Of a stretch of 64,000 nt of DNA, positions 1-11,450 are shown piece after piece. The stretch spans positions 7,812,001 through 7,876,000 of the forward strand of contig CM070581.1 of assembly GCA_036346355.1 (NCBI GenBank), given 5' to 3'. A model generated the notes under the pieces. The model ran no database searches. It was not told the DNA's origin and saw only the letters and a list, made by a program, of their open reading frames with translations. A program made the position numbers and the translations under genes. This DNA comes from Rhipidocladum racemiflorum (lineage: Eukaryota > Streptophyta > Magnoliopsida > Poales > Poaceae). Positions within the stretch are counted from its first letter, which is position 1; every line of letters starts with the position of its first letter.

Positions 1-1044
1 TCCATTTGATCCTACAGGGAATATTTCAGGAAATGTTCTGTCAACAGGACCAAGAACTTTCCTCTTATTAAGCGAGCGCTACCTCAATTGCTTTTTCAGG
101 TGAACCTAGATGAGCGCTTCTGGCACTCTGCCATGGACTTTGGTTCTGGATCCAGATTTTAGCAATTTTTGGAGGCAAAATATGTCGACAATTGTAGTCT
201 TTCTTCATATATAATTCTCCTGCATCACTCCAAGGATGTCTCTTTATCAATTTCTTCCAGCTTCTCGTGATTTCCCATAACAATGAAGTCTGGGTGTTCC
301 GACTTCCCAGCATTGGATTGTGCGCACAAATATACGCTGGGGTTATCATCTTCAGGATGTATCACTTCAGGGATGTTTCCATCTTCTAGATGGCTCACTT
401 CAGGGATTTTCTCAACATCAGGTTGAGCTTCTTCCACTATCATGGGTAGTGTTCTCATTTATTTGGTTCTCCTTTTCTGCGGACGTCTCTGCGGAATTGA
501 GTCCCGTGCACCTGGAGGCCTCCCCCTCATTTTACAATGAGGGTCAAGAGTGGGTTCAATATCCTTCTAGGATATTTCCACTCTTTCAGGTGCATACACT
601 TCAGGTATATGAGATCTTTCCACTACCTTATGATTAGTGAAGGTATTTGGCAGATTCTTAGCTTACTTGTTGCAGATTTATTACTTTCTGAACTTCAAGT
701 TCGATCTCTTTAGTGCGTGGATCTAAGGACTCGGCATTCTTTAATGTGGTACTTATCTTCCCCTAATGCCGAAATATGTCCTTAGTACAATCAGCGTACC
801 GAATTGTGTACAGATCCCCAACTTCTGGTGAGGTCGCATGGTGGTACGCTGTGGTGGAGAGATTAGCATGTATACTCACAGCCAAAAAATTTTCGCAGAT
901 GGGAAATACTTAATTCTCTTCCATGCACTATCTACAACGGGGAAATTCCATTATATACAGTTGATTTGAGTTGAATTGATATCGTAGTGTGCAGCACTGC
1001 GTGGCCCCAACAACTGGTGGGTAGCCTACTATTCTGCAAAGTGG

Positions 1045-1233
1045 TCAAACAATAAATTTTATTCCCTTAATAATGACTCTGCAGGGCCATTCTATTATGT
1101 GGACATGTGGTATTAAAAACTCTACATTAATTCCCAAAGCCATATAATCCTTTTGAGGTAAACTCGTTAGCATTTTCCGTTTGAATGAACTTGATTCTTT
1201 CTTCTGGAAAGGAGGCTCATAAAAATTGGGCAA
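1045..1233 (-). pseudogene. Copia integrase core fragment
   Basis: The - strand frame contains LIPHVHIIEWPCRVIIKGIK. This resembles the plant copia integrase block around the catalytic glutamate, usually of the form VPHVHTQNGLAE followed by KRIQLI. The glutamine-asparagine-glycine and glutamate positions are altered, so the enzyme would be inactive even without the surrounding stops. Its order relative to the gag pieces agrees with a - strand copia element. Confidence 0.6.
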
Positions 1234-1681
1234 TTAATTTAGGTAAAAACATGGTTCCAATAGGGGCCGAAAAGGTCTACAGATATCACTTCGAATTTAC
1301 TTCAAGAAATTCAGCGATTCTTCTACAAGTTAGATGATAAGAAATCTTCAGGCTTAAGGGAGTCTTTATGCTATGGCCAGCAGAATTAGTAATTATTTTA
1401 TTATAATATTCAACTCAAGGTTATTGCAATGCCAACCTCAGGTTGCATAGTATACCAATAATATTTATTGCATCAGGGAAAAACATAGCACAAAATATCA
1501 ACTATTTTGGAAAACAATTTATTTAATTATCACTGATAATTGCTCAACAGGAGTATAGACCAAATGTTCATGCTGGAACATAATTATTCAAACTGATGAG
1601 GCTCTTAAGGAGGCTTAACTAATGGAAATGCGACATATAGCAAAAGGGGTGTAGGGAGACTATTCCAGATCTTCATACAAG

Positions 1682-2299
1682 GGAAAAATTGGTATTTTAG
1701 ACAACTGTTGACCCGTATTTACAATTATACACAATTTTTTTGAATATTTACAGAAATGTCAACCATACCCGAAATTAGGAATTTCGTTTTCCTATACCCG
1801 AAATTAGGAATTTCGTTTTTGCTGTATTTGAAAATGCGAATTTCGGGAAACGCATAAACGAAATACCCATTTTCGGGTATAGCCATACACGAAATACCCA
1901 TTTTCGGGTATGAGGTGGCACCCTCATACCCGAAATTGCAATTTTCGGGTAAGGCATGCATGCATGCCCATTTCTTGGGATTCGGTTGGCTGGCTTTTTG
2001 CTTCACATGCATGGGGTATGGGGTGCCACCTCATACCCGAAATCCCCATTTTCGGGTATGGGAGTGCCACCTCACCAAATCCCCATTTTCGGGTATGGAG
2101 TGCCACCTCATACCAAATTCCTATTTTCGTTTAACACTATACCCGAAAACTGCATTTTCGTTTATACCAAAACGAAATTAATTTTCTATGGGAAAACGAA
2201 TTCTAATTTCGGGTAAGGTTGACATTTCTGTAAATATTCAAAAAAGTTGTGTACATTTATAAATACGGGTGAACAGTTGTCTAAAATACCAATTTTTCC
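1682..2299. mobile_element. TIR element inserted in the copia remnant (618 bp)
   Basis: The ends form a long inverted repeat of about 100 bp starting GGAAAAATTGGTATTTTAG on the left, with its complement closing the right end. It is flanked by a 6-bp direct repeat TACAAG (1676-1681 and 2300-2305). The interior is built from many copies of TACCCGAAAT and its complement ATTTCGGGTA, so the whole element can fold on itself. No transposase is present. A 6-bp duplication does not clearly fit Mutator (9), hAT (8), CACTA or Harbinger (3), so the superfamily is left open. Confidence 0.75.
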
Positions 2300-2640
2300 T
2301 ACAAGTCATGTTCCATCTCCTGGGAAACATTGGTATCTTTCTGGAGCTCCATAAGTTCAGTGCCGAGGAGGTCATCCTCATCCATGGGCGAGTCACCATA
2401 TCCGAGAAGACTTTCCTTGAACTCGGTTGTAGGGTTAGTGACATTGTTTTCTTTCTTTACACCGTCTTGCTCAACATCTGGTAGAGCGGTGTAGTGTGCC
2501 TCAACCTTCTTTTCTTGATTCTTCCGAATCTCGGTGGATTTCATGTAAAGTTACGCCAAATGCTTTGGGGTGCGACAATTGCGTGACAGTGGCCAACGCA
2601 ACCACACCTAAAGCATGTTTGAGAGTCAGTGCTTTATTGG
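2299..2640 (-). pseudogene. Copia gag C-terminal part with frameshifted zinc knuckle
   Basis: In the - strand frame ending near 2565 the protein reads CFRCGCVGH, the first half of a C-x2-C-x4-H-x4-C nucleocapsid knuckle. The second half (SRNCRTPKH) appears in another frame, so about one base has been lost between them. The following open stretch at 2299-2544 has the acidic, glutamine- and lysine-rich tail usual after the knuckle in this gag family. The inverted-repeat element at 1682-2299 interrupts the gene directly afterwards. Confidence 0.65.
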
Positions 2641-3420
2641 TTGGACCTTGCTTCGAAGGTTTCTGCCCTTTCCCTTACCTTTCCATTGGGATTTGCCTTT
2701 TCCTTTTGTTTTCTGTCATTTTTCCATTCATTCCCTTGTACATTTGGCCCTTTCGCGGCCATGGCTACTACTAGCCTGTGGCGGTAGCATGTGCTTCGAG
2801 CCTTTGCTTGTGATTCTTCATCGAGTTCATCATGTTTTTACGCTTCTAGCAGATACTAATAAGCTCAGTACTTCTTGTACTTTGCATGACGGCATCTTGT
2901 TGTTGTAGTATCATCATGTTAGGGTGGAAAGTGCACAAAGTTTGTCGATCTTCTCACTTGATAACTTTACGGTTACAAAAAGTCAATTTAGCGACCGGTT
3001 TGTGCATTGCGTAATTATAAGTCGCCACAGATTTGAAATCCTGAAAGCGTAGGAGGGTCCATTCGCGTTGTGCTTTTGGCAACAACACGGATCTTTGCTG
3101 GTTGTAGCGTTCCTTCAGGGAATTCCACAATACCAGCGGGTCCTCCTCCATCAAGTATTCGGCCTTCAGTCCGAATGAAGATGGTGTCTCAGAAATGTAA
3201 AGTGGCGCATTTTATGGTTCAGCACTTCGATTGCACCGGCCAGCCGAACAATAGCAGCTCCAAGTCCTCTAGCTGTTAGGTTGATTTTGACATCCATTGC
3301 CCAAGTGAGGTAATTGTCGCCATCCAGGCAAGCACAAAGAAATTCCCTATTTGCAATGTCAGACATATCCTGTATGCAAGCAATACGAGATTTTACTATA
3401 GGTAAAATATTATATTGCAT

Positions 3421-4190
3421 GCATCTTCATTTAATTAATAAAGTTTTGGTCTATATCTATTCAGTAGATAATTATCACAATTAATTTTCCCAGAATTTTC
3501 CTAGCATTTAGTAAATTTCAGCATTACTAAATAACAGAAATTGATATCTAACATCAATTAAATGCGGCATAATGCTAGTTACAATTTATGTAATGCTTGT
3601 TGGCTGGGAGCGAAAACAGGTAATGAATATCTCCGACGATTCGACTCATGGCCAGGTCAACCTGCCCCATAGGGCTCACATGAGGGAGGGAGCACTCCCC
3701 TTTCCCGGGTGCCAATTAAAGAACCAAGCCTCATGTGTGTTTTCGTAGACACCAATTGTCTCATATCTGTTTATTCATTACCAAAATCAAATCCCAACCA
3801 CTCATATCCTCATAAAATGCCGTATGAAATATTCTGGAATTTTTCGAGCACTTTTCATAATTTCTGCTAATTTTCAAGCAATTTTCAGAATTACTTTTCA
3901 ATAGAAAAATTAATTTTCAGCAAAAATCAACATGATATAATGCTAAGGAAAATTAAAACCAGATCCAAAGCATGAACAAAATATTCTCATAATTTCTAGC
4001 AAATTTTCAGAATTTTCTGGAATTTTTAATTGATTTTCTGAATTTCTAACCATTTTCTGAAAAGATAAAAAAACAGAAATCATAAAATAATAGTACCAGG
4101 GTAAGGGGGTAATTTCCCCCTCCCCGTGCGCCACACCGGTTCCAATCCGGTTTGCAGAATTTTCATGCCCGTCTAGACTTTCTAGTCTAT
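3421..4190. other. AT-rich stretch without genes
   Basis: No gene recognised. From about 3830 to 4070 it is a degenerate repetition of a short motif of the type ATTTTCAGAATTTT, with many CTGGAATTT and GCAATTTTC variants. It probably belongs to old LTR-element sequence, but no boundary can be drawn. Confidence 0.4.
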
Positions 4191-5337
4191 ACGTCATTTG
4201 GTTGAATCTGGTGGACTTTCTAGTCCATAGTCATTAGACTCAATGACCAAAGCTCCAAATAGCATCACGTGAAGAGGTTTGAAAAACTGGCTGGCCAAAA
4301 AGGACTTCAAGTCCGATCGGAAATTGCTCTGCAGGGCGACCGACGCGCAGTGGGCCGACGCAGGCCAGGGGAGCGCAGTGGGCCGACGCAGGGCGGCAGC
4401 TTCGTGCATGCGCAGGTGCGACGCGGTTAGCAGCGGCGGGCGCAGCGACCGGGCGTGCGTGAAGCGCTGCAAGCCAATGGGTTGGCCAGGAACCGAGGCG
4501 ACGAGTGCAGCAGTGGCAGCCTGCGAGGCCAGCGGACTGAGGAGAGCGGCGGCATGACGACTGGCAAGATCAGCGGCTTCGGGCCGCACGGCAGCCCGGC
4601 TCGGCGGCGCGCAAACCGGCGCGGCGCGGCATTCCAAGTGTGGCAGGGCCGGCGGCGCGTTCGCTTAGAACCGGGAAGGCGAGCGCGACGGATGCACTGC
4701 CGGCGAGCACCGAATCCACGTGAAGGCGTGGTCTGGGCCCTCATCTGGCTGCGCGCAGAGGCGATCTTCAGGTCGCCGTCCGGGAGGTGAGGAGTCGCTC
4801 GGCTATTCGGCAACGCGCTCCGGCGACGATGGAGGCCGGGCGCAGCTAGGTGGATTCGAGGCGGCCGGGGCGCGTCGGCTATCAGCGGCGATACAGACGA
4901 TGGACGTGGCTAGCCAGATACGGCGCGATACAGACGATGGACGTGGCTAGCCGGATACGGCGAGATACCTTCCGGGCGTCTCCACCGAAGCGAGGATTAA
5001 AATCAATAGCATGGATGCAGTCTACAACAGCATGGATGCAGTTGTAGATTAAATCAATAGCTTCGTAACATGTATCATCAACAGTAGATTAAATCTAATT
5101 CTCTAACAGTAGATTAGATTAATTCATCTAACGAAACAATCTGCAGGATTTTCAACTTACGTTCTTGATTTTCCCGGAAGCGTTGGCTATCGCGTAGGAC
5201 TTTTCGGCAATCCGAGTGGATGCCGGCGTGGTGACGAGTTGGTTGCAGATCAGATCGGGCGATCAATCGCCGGTAGTAGTCGTTCGTTGTCGTCGATGAT
5301 CCTTCGCTTCTTGCGGTAGAGACTCGTGCTGATAACG
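4191..5337 (-). other. Probable internal region of a non-autonomous LTR element
   Basis: GC-rich DNA (about 4300-5000) with long open frames on both strands and no recognisable domain. It directly abuts the LTR at 5338-5575 on the side where that LTR's internal region should be. The sequence bordering the LTR reads CGTTATCAGCACGAG on the - strand, a motif often seen where the primer-binding site begins in plant copia-type elements. A 37-bp segment around 4898-4972 (core GACGATGGACGTGGCTAG) is duplicated in tandem. A second LTR was not found to the left. Confidence 0.35.
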
Positions 5338-5575
5338 TGTTGTAAAACGAGTAGTTCACCCACATCGATCACCGGCAATCAACAAGAACACAAAGAACAC
5401 ACGAACGAAGAACACAAGATATGGGTGGAACTCTCTCTTCTTTATTGATCAATATGTGTTGATACAATGGGAGGCACCCGGTATTTATAGAAGAGGTATT
5501 AGGGATTTGCCCACATATTAGAGATAGACTCCTAACCGTAACGGTTAGAGTTATTATCTCGTAACAAAAACAACA
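5338..5575 (-). repeat. Single LTR (238 bp), - strand
   Basis: Bounded by TGTTGTAAAACGAG on the left and CTCGTAACAAAAACAACA on the right, so the ends are inverted TGTTGT/ACAACA. On the - strand it carries CTATAAATA (complement near 5492-5500), a sensible LTR promoter. The putative primer-binding region follows directly to its left. No matching LTR or target duplication is visible, so the element is truncated or rearranged. Confidence 0.55.
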
Positions 5576-6330
5576 TGCATGGCCTTAGAGATGGTGCTGT
5601 GCTGGTCTCCCGAGTAGATGGTGCAGTACTCGGTATAGCGCCGGACTCGGTCTCTGGTGAACAGTGTACTCGGTATGGCATAAGACTCGATTACTCTAGT
5701 GATCGTGGAATTTTTTTTAAATAATATTATTTAAATAAAGAGTTCCGATATTAATACGTGGATTTTAAAATTGGCAAGAATCAAATTTCAAAATCCACAT
5801 ATTTATGCATGCGCTGACAGGCCCCATAAAATCTAGGAGTGTGCTGCTCTGAGCGGCTCACCTTGTCCCACGAGGAGACGAGGCGGTGGTCGCTGTGCCT
5901 CGAAAAGCGGAGGCGGCGTCCGACGGTGGGTGCGACAGCTCCTTGCCCATTTCGCTCCGGCCGCCGCCGCCGTCGGCGAGGGGGGCGAGTACCGACGGTC
6001 CGCCCGTGGAGGCAGCACTCATGGCGGCGTCAAGAGGAGGCGGCGGTGGTGATCGCGGTAGGAAGCGAAGGCGGGCCGGGTTCGAGACTTGAATCCTAGC
6101 GAAGGGTCGTGAGGGGGGCAATGGGTTATAAAGGAGAGGGTTTCCGGAAATGATCGGTCGGTCGGTTCGGCCCACAGCCGCGGCCCACTCCGACCGAGTC
6201 TACCCGGTTCAGCCTCCCCGTGGTATAGGCTGGACCGAAGTGATAAGGTTAAGGCCCGTTTTGAACGCAGGAGTTTCAACAGAATTCAGAATTACATAGG
6301 AGTTCTGCATCAGCATGTAATCCTGTACTA
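5576..6330. other. Unassigned region with a GC-rich open frame
   Basis: Around 5830-6250 the sequence is GC-rich. On the - strand it could encode about 54 residues from an ATG near 6019 (MSAASTGGPSVLAPLADGGG), which looks like the start of a grass gene with a pyrimidine-rich leader. I cannot identify it, and the opposite strand is equally open because of composition. It may be a captured or truncated 5' gene fragment. Confidence 0.25.
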
Positions 6331-6399
6331 GTGGAAGGGGAGGCCTATTTTACGATTAACCTCATGTTTGTCACCACGCCGTTCAGCTCCACTTTCTCT

Positions 6400-6800
6400 C
6401 ACGATGACACGTGTCAACTCAAAAAAGATTCAACTCGAGAAACTTTCAGCAGGGAAAAGTTTCAACTCAGAAAAAAAAATCAAATCGAGGACTTTCAACT
6501 AGGAAAATTTTAACTCGAGAAATTTCAGACCAGAAAATTTTCAAGTGAGGAAATTTTAGAACGGAAAATTTTAAAAACTTTATGTTCGAAAAACTGTCAA
6601 TTCAAACATTTCCGTTCGAAAATTTTTAGAAAATAAATTTATTTTGAAAAGTTTCAATTTGAAAAAACTTTCGGCTAAAAAAAATTCGGCTCGAAAAGTT
6701 TTGACTAAAAAAAACCTTCGGTTTGCAATGTTTTGACTATTAAATTTGAAGTTGAAAAATTTTAACACAAAAATTTTCAAATTCATCTAACTCTAAAAAC
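6400..6800. repeat. Degenerate AAAATTTTCAACTCG minisatellite
   Basis: About 400 bp made of imperfect 18-24-bp units of the form GAAAATTTTCAACTCGA. A similar but more decayed TTGAATTTT/GAAATTTC tract lies at 32640-32950. No coding potential. Confidence 0.55.
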
Positions 6801-6829
6801 TTGAACTCAAATAAAAAAAATTACTGAGA

Positions 6830-7037
6830 ACTGAGCTTAGCTTAGTTGGTTGGAGGCGCGGTTGTGCGCCTCGCCCACCCGGGTTTCGAGCTCCGCTCGA
6901 CCCGCGTGCTCGCAAGGGGCTAGAGGCAGGCGCGTGTGTGTGGTGGTGTGTGGTGTCTGTGTGTACATTTATAATTCGGTTGTTGTTCTCTTCTTCTTTA
7001 ATGAAATGCCAGAGCTCGTGACAATTTTTTTTTTTTT
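6830..7037 (+). mobile_element. tRNA-derived SINE
   Basis: The 5' part looks like a Pol III promoter. TAGCTTAGTTGG (6838-6849) fits box A, and GGGTTTCGAGCTCC (about 6881-6894) is close to box B. The body ends with a short LINE-like tail (TTTAATGAAATGCCAGAGC) and a run of about 15 T at 7023-7037, typical of T-tailed plant SINEs. Clear target duplications were not seen because the flanks are A-rich. Confidence 0.6.
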
Positions 7038-7635
7038 TAAGAAAAAACTACCGTAATGCTTCTCCTCTTCCGCGCATGGCTAGCGCCCTAAAATACTCTT
7101 ACCCTCCCGCGCAACACGTGTTGCATGGAGAAATGCTCGTCGGTGCGAGAAAAATAACAAATCCGTTAGCTGAATGCCGGTACTTTGCTCCACGTCTTGA
7201 CCTTGGCTCTGGCTTGAGTTGCGTGTCGCGCTGCTGTGCACAACCTACACCGTGCTCTGGCTTTGGCCGTCGCGTCTTGCCGAGCTCCACAGCATCTCAC
7301 GTCGGGCGCCTCGATCCGCCGCCATGATTAGTGCATTCAGCTAGCTAATACAGTCATTTGGTGTTTTATTACTCACAAACTCACTCCACAAAAAGAATCA
7401 CCGAGATCGTCACTGGGAAGGGTCTATTCCAGCCATCCTCGACACGGGGGCAATGGTAATCTCCTTGCAGGCCAACCTGCGATGCAAGAATAACGTTCTA
7501 GAAACTGCTCTAGTTTAATTGGAGAAGTAATTAGTTATAATTAAACATGCATATTGTTTGCTTAGGAGAAGAGGGGATTTAGAGAGTGACGTCGGGGCAC
7601 AAGGAAATTGGGCGACGGGCTGGTGACTCGCGATG
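7038..7635. other. Unassigned intergenic sequence
   Basis: A moderately GC-rich part (7076-7327) has a short open frame without recognisable motifs. The rest shows no gene, repeat boundary or conserved motif that I can name. Confidence 0.3.
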
Positions 7636-7875
7636 CACTCATCAGTACCGGTTGGTATCACGAACCGGTACTAATTGCTCCGTGCCTTCAGTACCAGTTC
7701 ATGTCACGAACCGGTACTAATGTGAGGGCATCAGTACCGGTTCGTGTCACCAACCGGTACTGAAAGCCCACTATAGCCCTGTAGCCAATGAATCGGTACT
7801 GATATTACTATTAGTACTGGTTTAAATCTAATCGGTAGTGATGCGCCGGTAGTAAAATCTAGTTTTCTGGTAGTG
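7636..7875. mobile_element. CACTA element right end with subterminal repeats
   Basis: Ends with TTTTCTGGTAGTG (complement CACTACCAGAAAA), a CACTA terminus. Immediately inside are repeated motifs TCAGTACCGGTT and AACCGGTACTAA in both orientations, the subterminal repeats to which CACTA proteins bind in known elements. Only this end is visible; the partner end was not found within the window. Confidence 0.65.
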
Positions 7876-8490
7876 GTGTACAGGATTGTAGGTAGACCTG
7901 TCTACAGTGCTGTTTGCAGAGGAAGCCGACGTTGGATACATGCACGGACTTTTGAGGTGCACGGTTGTGCGGTTGTGCCTGGAAGATCGGTGATTTAGTT
8001 GGTGATTAGTTGAGTCGGTCATACTTTTGCATGCAACTCATTGGTGATTTAATTGATCCGGTCATATGTTTGCACGTGTGATGTGAGAATGACTGAGTTA
8101 TCATGATCCGGTCATTCTCAATCTTATCCAGCTGTTTGGGATCAAGCTTACTTTCATACTCAGCAGCAAACTCCTCATTCTTGAACCTACTTACACCAAT
8201 AGAAGTGCGAAACTTTGGTCTTATTTTAGATGTTTTAGTAAATCAAAGAAACTTGTTAGCATTCCAAAGATTATATCTGTGGATTACGTTAAAGGAAAAA
8301 AAAAACTAAGAATGTTTTGTAAAATCTACAAAGCCCAAAATACAATCTTTGGTTTGCTTGCTTGCGCAATCCGTGCATGCACCACACAAACCAATCACGG
8401 CCATGATGAAATATTCGCTACCTAAATCGATAAGAAGTAATGAAAAGAAACAATAAAGTAGCATGGTATGAAGTAATCGGGATAATATTA
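7876..8490. other. Unassigned intergenic sequence
   Basis: No gene found. The sequence is AT-rich with short unrelated open frames and no repeat boundary I can support. Confidence 0.3.
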
Positions 8491-8859
8491 CACTGCTACA
8501 GATAAAGTCATCACAGACGGGTCTAAAAGGTGATCACAGACGGTTATGTGAATCATCTGTAAACATATGTCAGTGATGATAATGATGTATCACAAACGGT
8601 TCTTGAGCTATCAGTGAAACTCACATCATAGACGATTTTAGTAAAGAACTGTATATGATGTGGGACACATCACAAACGGTTCTAGTAACCGTTTGTGATG
8701 TGTCCCACAATACAGACAGTTCTTTACTAGAACCTTCTGAGGTACGTGATATATCACAAACGATTCCTGATATGGAACAGTATATGATATTAGTTTTTAC
8801 TGCTAAATATTTTTTATTTATTGGCTAGCCTCAGGAAATGCTAGCCATGCCCTCTGAAA
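8491..8859. mobile_element. CACTA left end with subterminal repeats
   Basis: Begins CACTGCTACAGATAAAG and continues with alternating copies of CATCACAGACGGTT and its complement (for example TCACAAACGGTTCT, AACCGTTTGTGATG). These match the subterminal motif family seen at 21809 and 30110-30431. The gypsy element at 8865 inserted just inside it. The CACTA-type Ulp1-like gene resuming after 19909 is probably the continuation of the same element, which is inference. Confidence 0.6.
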
Positions 8860-8864
8860 CAAGC

Positions 8865-9751
8865 TGTCGGCGTATTCTACAGCAAGGTACTCGCTCCCCC
8901 GCGCTAAAAAAGGAATCAAGTGGCAGCCAGGGCGTGCTTGGGCCCACTGCCACGGCAAGAGAAAAACCCATACGGTGGTCGCCCACGACACGTGGCGTCT
9001 GAGCAGGCTGGCGACCAGAAGGTGGTCGCCCCAATGACACGTGGCGTCTGAGCCAGGCGCTGGCGACCAAAGAAGAGATCGCCACGACACGTGGCGTCTG
9101 AGCCAGGCCAGGACGCCAACGTGGTCGCCAGTGGGCACGTGGCGTACAGTCCTGGCCGCTGGCGCACCATCCCCGGGATAGTCCTGTCGAGATCAGGGAC
9201 ATTAAATGCGAATCGTGCGCATTAAATGTGGAAGCATGGAAGCTGCGGCGTGGCGACGCGCTTTCCCAGCGCATCATGGCTATGGGAGACGTCACGACTA
9301 CACCTCACCCCGTGACGGAACGGGCGGCGTTGGTGGACATGGGGCCCGAGGCAGGATTGTGACGGATGCGGCAGACATTAATGTGACATAAGAATAGTGA
9401 CGGGCGCATTAAATACGCCCGTAGCAGTGTAATGATGATGGCTGGCAGTGTAAGCCTCCCATGCGCCCCCGTCAGCCCGAGTATAAAAGGGAGCCGGGGT
9501 GCGTGGGAGAAGGGGTTCGGTTCAAAAGACTGTAAGGTTTTCATCCTCTCTAGCAAGAGCACAAGCAATACCAAGAAAGGTAGGACTAGGGCTATTACTC
9601 TCCGGAGGGCCTGAACCTGGGTAAAAAACTCCGCATCCCCCCCGTTAGCTTGAGCCTCCGTCTTCCATTCCGAGGCGATTGCCCCGAAAGCCCCCCGTCG
9701 GAACCTCATAAGCACCCGTCTCGGAGGTGCCTGTTGGCTAGTACGCCGACA
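8865..9751 (+). repeat. 5' LTR of the gypsy element (887 bp)
   Basis: Starts TGTCGGCGTATTCTACAGC and ends GTACGCCGACA. The left third holds about four copies of a ~52-bp unit centred on CACGTGGCGTCTGAGC (8990-9160). A TATAAAA promoter box lies at 9482-9488 with the expected transcript start shortly after. Apart from the repeat number it closely matches the 3' LTR. Confidence 0.9.
9482..9488 (+). promoter_or_regulatory. TATA box of the gypsy 5' LTR
   Basis: TATAAAA in the context GAGTATAAAAGGGAGCC, conserved at 19635-19641 in the 3' LTR. It is the likely RNA polymerase II promoter for the element. Confidence 0.6.
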
Positions 9752-9752
9752 G

Positions 9753-9770
9753 TGGCGCGCCAGGTAGGGG
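9753..9770 (+). other. Primer-binding site of the gypsy element
   Basis: TGGCGCGCCAGGTAGGGG follows the 5' LTR after one base. Its TGG start and position fit a tRNA primer-binding site. I did not assign the tRNA. Confidence 0.7.
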
Positions 9771-9844
9771 CTATTGGTGGTTAGATTGCCCACTCTTTTT
9801 CACTCCCAGTTCGGAGCTCAGCAGGAGTAGGGGCGCTTGTCTGC

Positions 9845-11450
9845 ATGGCGGAATCGCATTCCAAGCGCAGCAATCCGCCCGAGGAAAGGGGCGCCCGTAG
9901 CCGGTCCCGATATTCGGGGAGGGAGCCGGGCCACCCGGGCCCCTCCGCCGCGGGAGCGCTGCACTTGGCTCCCACGCCCAGGGGTCAGCCTGTCCAACGG
10001 CGCTTGGCGCTGGGGGACGACACCCCCGCGCGAAGCCTTCATGCGGCCCGGCTTCTCCTCGATCATCCTCCGGTGACCCTGGGGGGCGATACCCCGGCCA
10101 CTCCTTGGCTGCGGGATATCGTCCACCTGGTGGATGCCGCTCAACAGCAAGTTGAAGCGGCGACCCAGCCGGGGGCTTCCGGCGTAAGGCAACAGGGAGC
10201 CCGCGCAACCGACGCGCCGGGTTCCAGCCGCCACACGACAATTTCTCCCGGCACCAAGGGCCGGGACAAGGGGAAGGGAGTCCTGGTTGCAACCCCCTCT
10301 GTAACGGGGGGATGGGCACGTGACTCCGCTTCTTCCCGCGGTCCCCCCGAGTCAAGGGGGAACCGCGAAGACCTTCGATCGCGCCTTGACGAGAGGCGGC
10401 GTCAGCGCGACGGTGACCTGCGTCGTGTCCTCCGCGAGCGCCGCGAGGGTGCAAGACGGGGGGCTCCTCCCTCGGACTCTGGCGAGAGCGCAGGGTCGCA
10501 CTCCTCATCCTCTCCTCAGGATCGAGGAGCTGGCGAACGACGCCGCCTCTACAACGCGTCGGATGCCAGGCGTTCTCTCTCCGCCTTCGGCAAGCTGCAT
10601 GGCCGGAGAGGTTCCGCCCCGCCTCCTTCGAGAAGTATGACGGTACCACCAACCCGGAGGAGTTCCTGCAGATCTACACCACGGTGGTGCGTGCGGCGGG
10701 AGGGTCCGAGAAAGTAATGGCCAACTACCTCCCGACATCGCTGACGGGCTCTGCCCGGTCTTGGCTACTTAACCTCCCGCGAGGCTCTGTACACTCGTGG
10801 GAGGAGCTGGGCGACATTTTTGTCACCAACTTTCAGGGCTCTTACGCTCAACCAGGCGTGGAGGACGATCTCCACGCTCTGGAGCAAAAAGAGGGGGAGT
10901 CCCTGAGAGAGTTCATCCGGCGGTTCAGCCACTGCCGCAACACGATCCCCCGGATTTCTGAGCAGTCGGTGATTATTGCTTTCCGGAGGGGGGGTCCGAG
11001 ACCAGAAGATGCGGGAAAAGATGGCCACGCGCGCCATCCCAACCACGCCTGAAGCTCTCCTGGCGCACAAGTGCGCCAGCCAAGCCCGGGCAGTCGCGAC
11101 AAGGCCTTCGACTCGGCGCGACGCTGGCGCCTCTAAGTCCTCCGACCGCAAGAAGAAAAAGAAAAAGCGGAGGGAGGCAACCGCTAGGGAGGTCTTGGTC
11201 GCTGAGCCGGAGCCCAAATCCCGGCGTCATGACGATCAGGACCGACGGAGAAGCGCCGGCGGCGCGGCGACCCGCGAGGACCGTCGCTTCGCCCGCGTAA
11301 CGATGGCGGCAAGCCCTATTGCCCCATCCATCGAACAAGCGGACACGACTTGGAGGACTGCCAAGTTGTGTCCAAGCTGGTTGACAGGCGGCTCAAGAAA
11401 CGCCGAGAGAAAGATCACGAAGACGAAGACGACGAAGATGCGACTCCGCT
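9845..11450 (+). pseudogene. gypsy gag (frameshifted)
   Basis: The first frame (9845-10717) opens with MAESHSKRSNPPEERG, a basic, arginine- and serine-rich N-terminal region. Near 10600 the protein switches frame. The core retrotransposon gag domain then reads in 10684-11052 (NYLPTSLTGSARSWLLNLP, then LREFIRRFSHCRNTIP). Around 10985 it switches again to the frame containing MREKMATRAIPTTPEALLAH. A lysine- and arginine-rich tail follows. The gag domain is well preserved, but at least two frameshifts break it. Confidence 0.75.

Larger units (their letters stand above)
1..3420 (-). pseudogene. Decayed Ty1/copia gag-pol
   Basis: Remnant of a copia retrotransposon read right to left. The gag N-terminus lies at 3166-3420 (motif DGDNYLTWAMDVKINL). 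It continues at 2954-3154 (DPLVLWNSLKERYNQQRSV, as in plant copia gag of the UBN2 type). The zinc-knuckle region is near 2560-2640 and an integrase piece is at 1045-1233. The extreme left edge (1-60) translates as a stretch like the segment before the reverse transcriptase (GPVDRTFPEIFPVG). No frame stays open for long; stops and frameshifts are everywhere, so it cannot encode protein. The reverse transcriptase and the far LTR would lie beyond the window start. I find no LTR or primer-binding site to the right of the gag start. The 618-bp element at 1682-2299 splits it. Confidence 0.75.

Noticed and set aside
4194..4813. GC-rich frames of 111-147 codons on both strands
   Set aside because: No domain, both strands open by composition, and position suggests LTR-element interior.
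8103..8309. Short + strand frame of 68 codons
   Set aside because: No motif, no splice context, AT-rich intergenic surroundings.
9771..10652. 293-codon - strand frame opposite gypsy gag
   Set aside because: Mirror of the GC-rich gag coding region on the + strand, which has recognisable gag motifs; no motif on the - strand.
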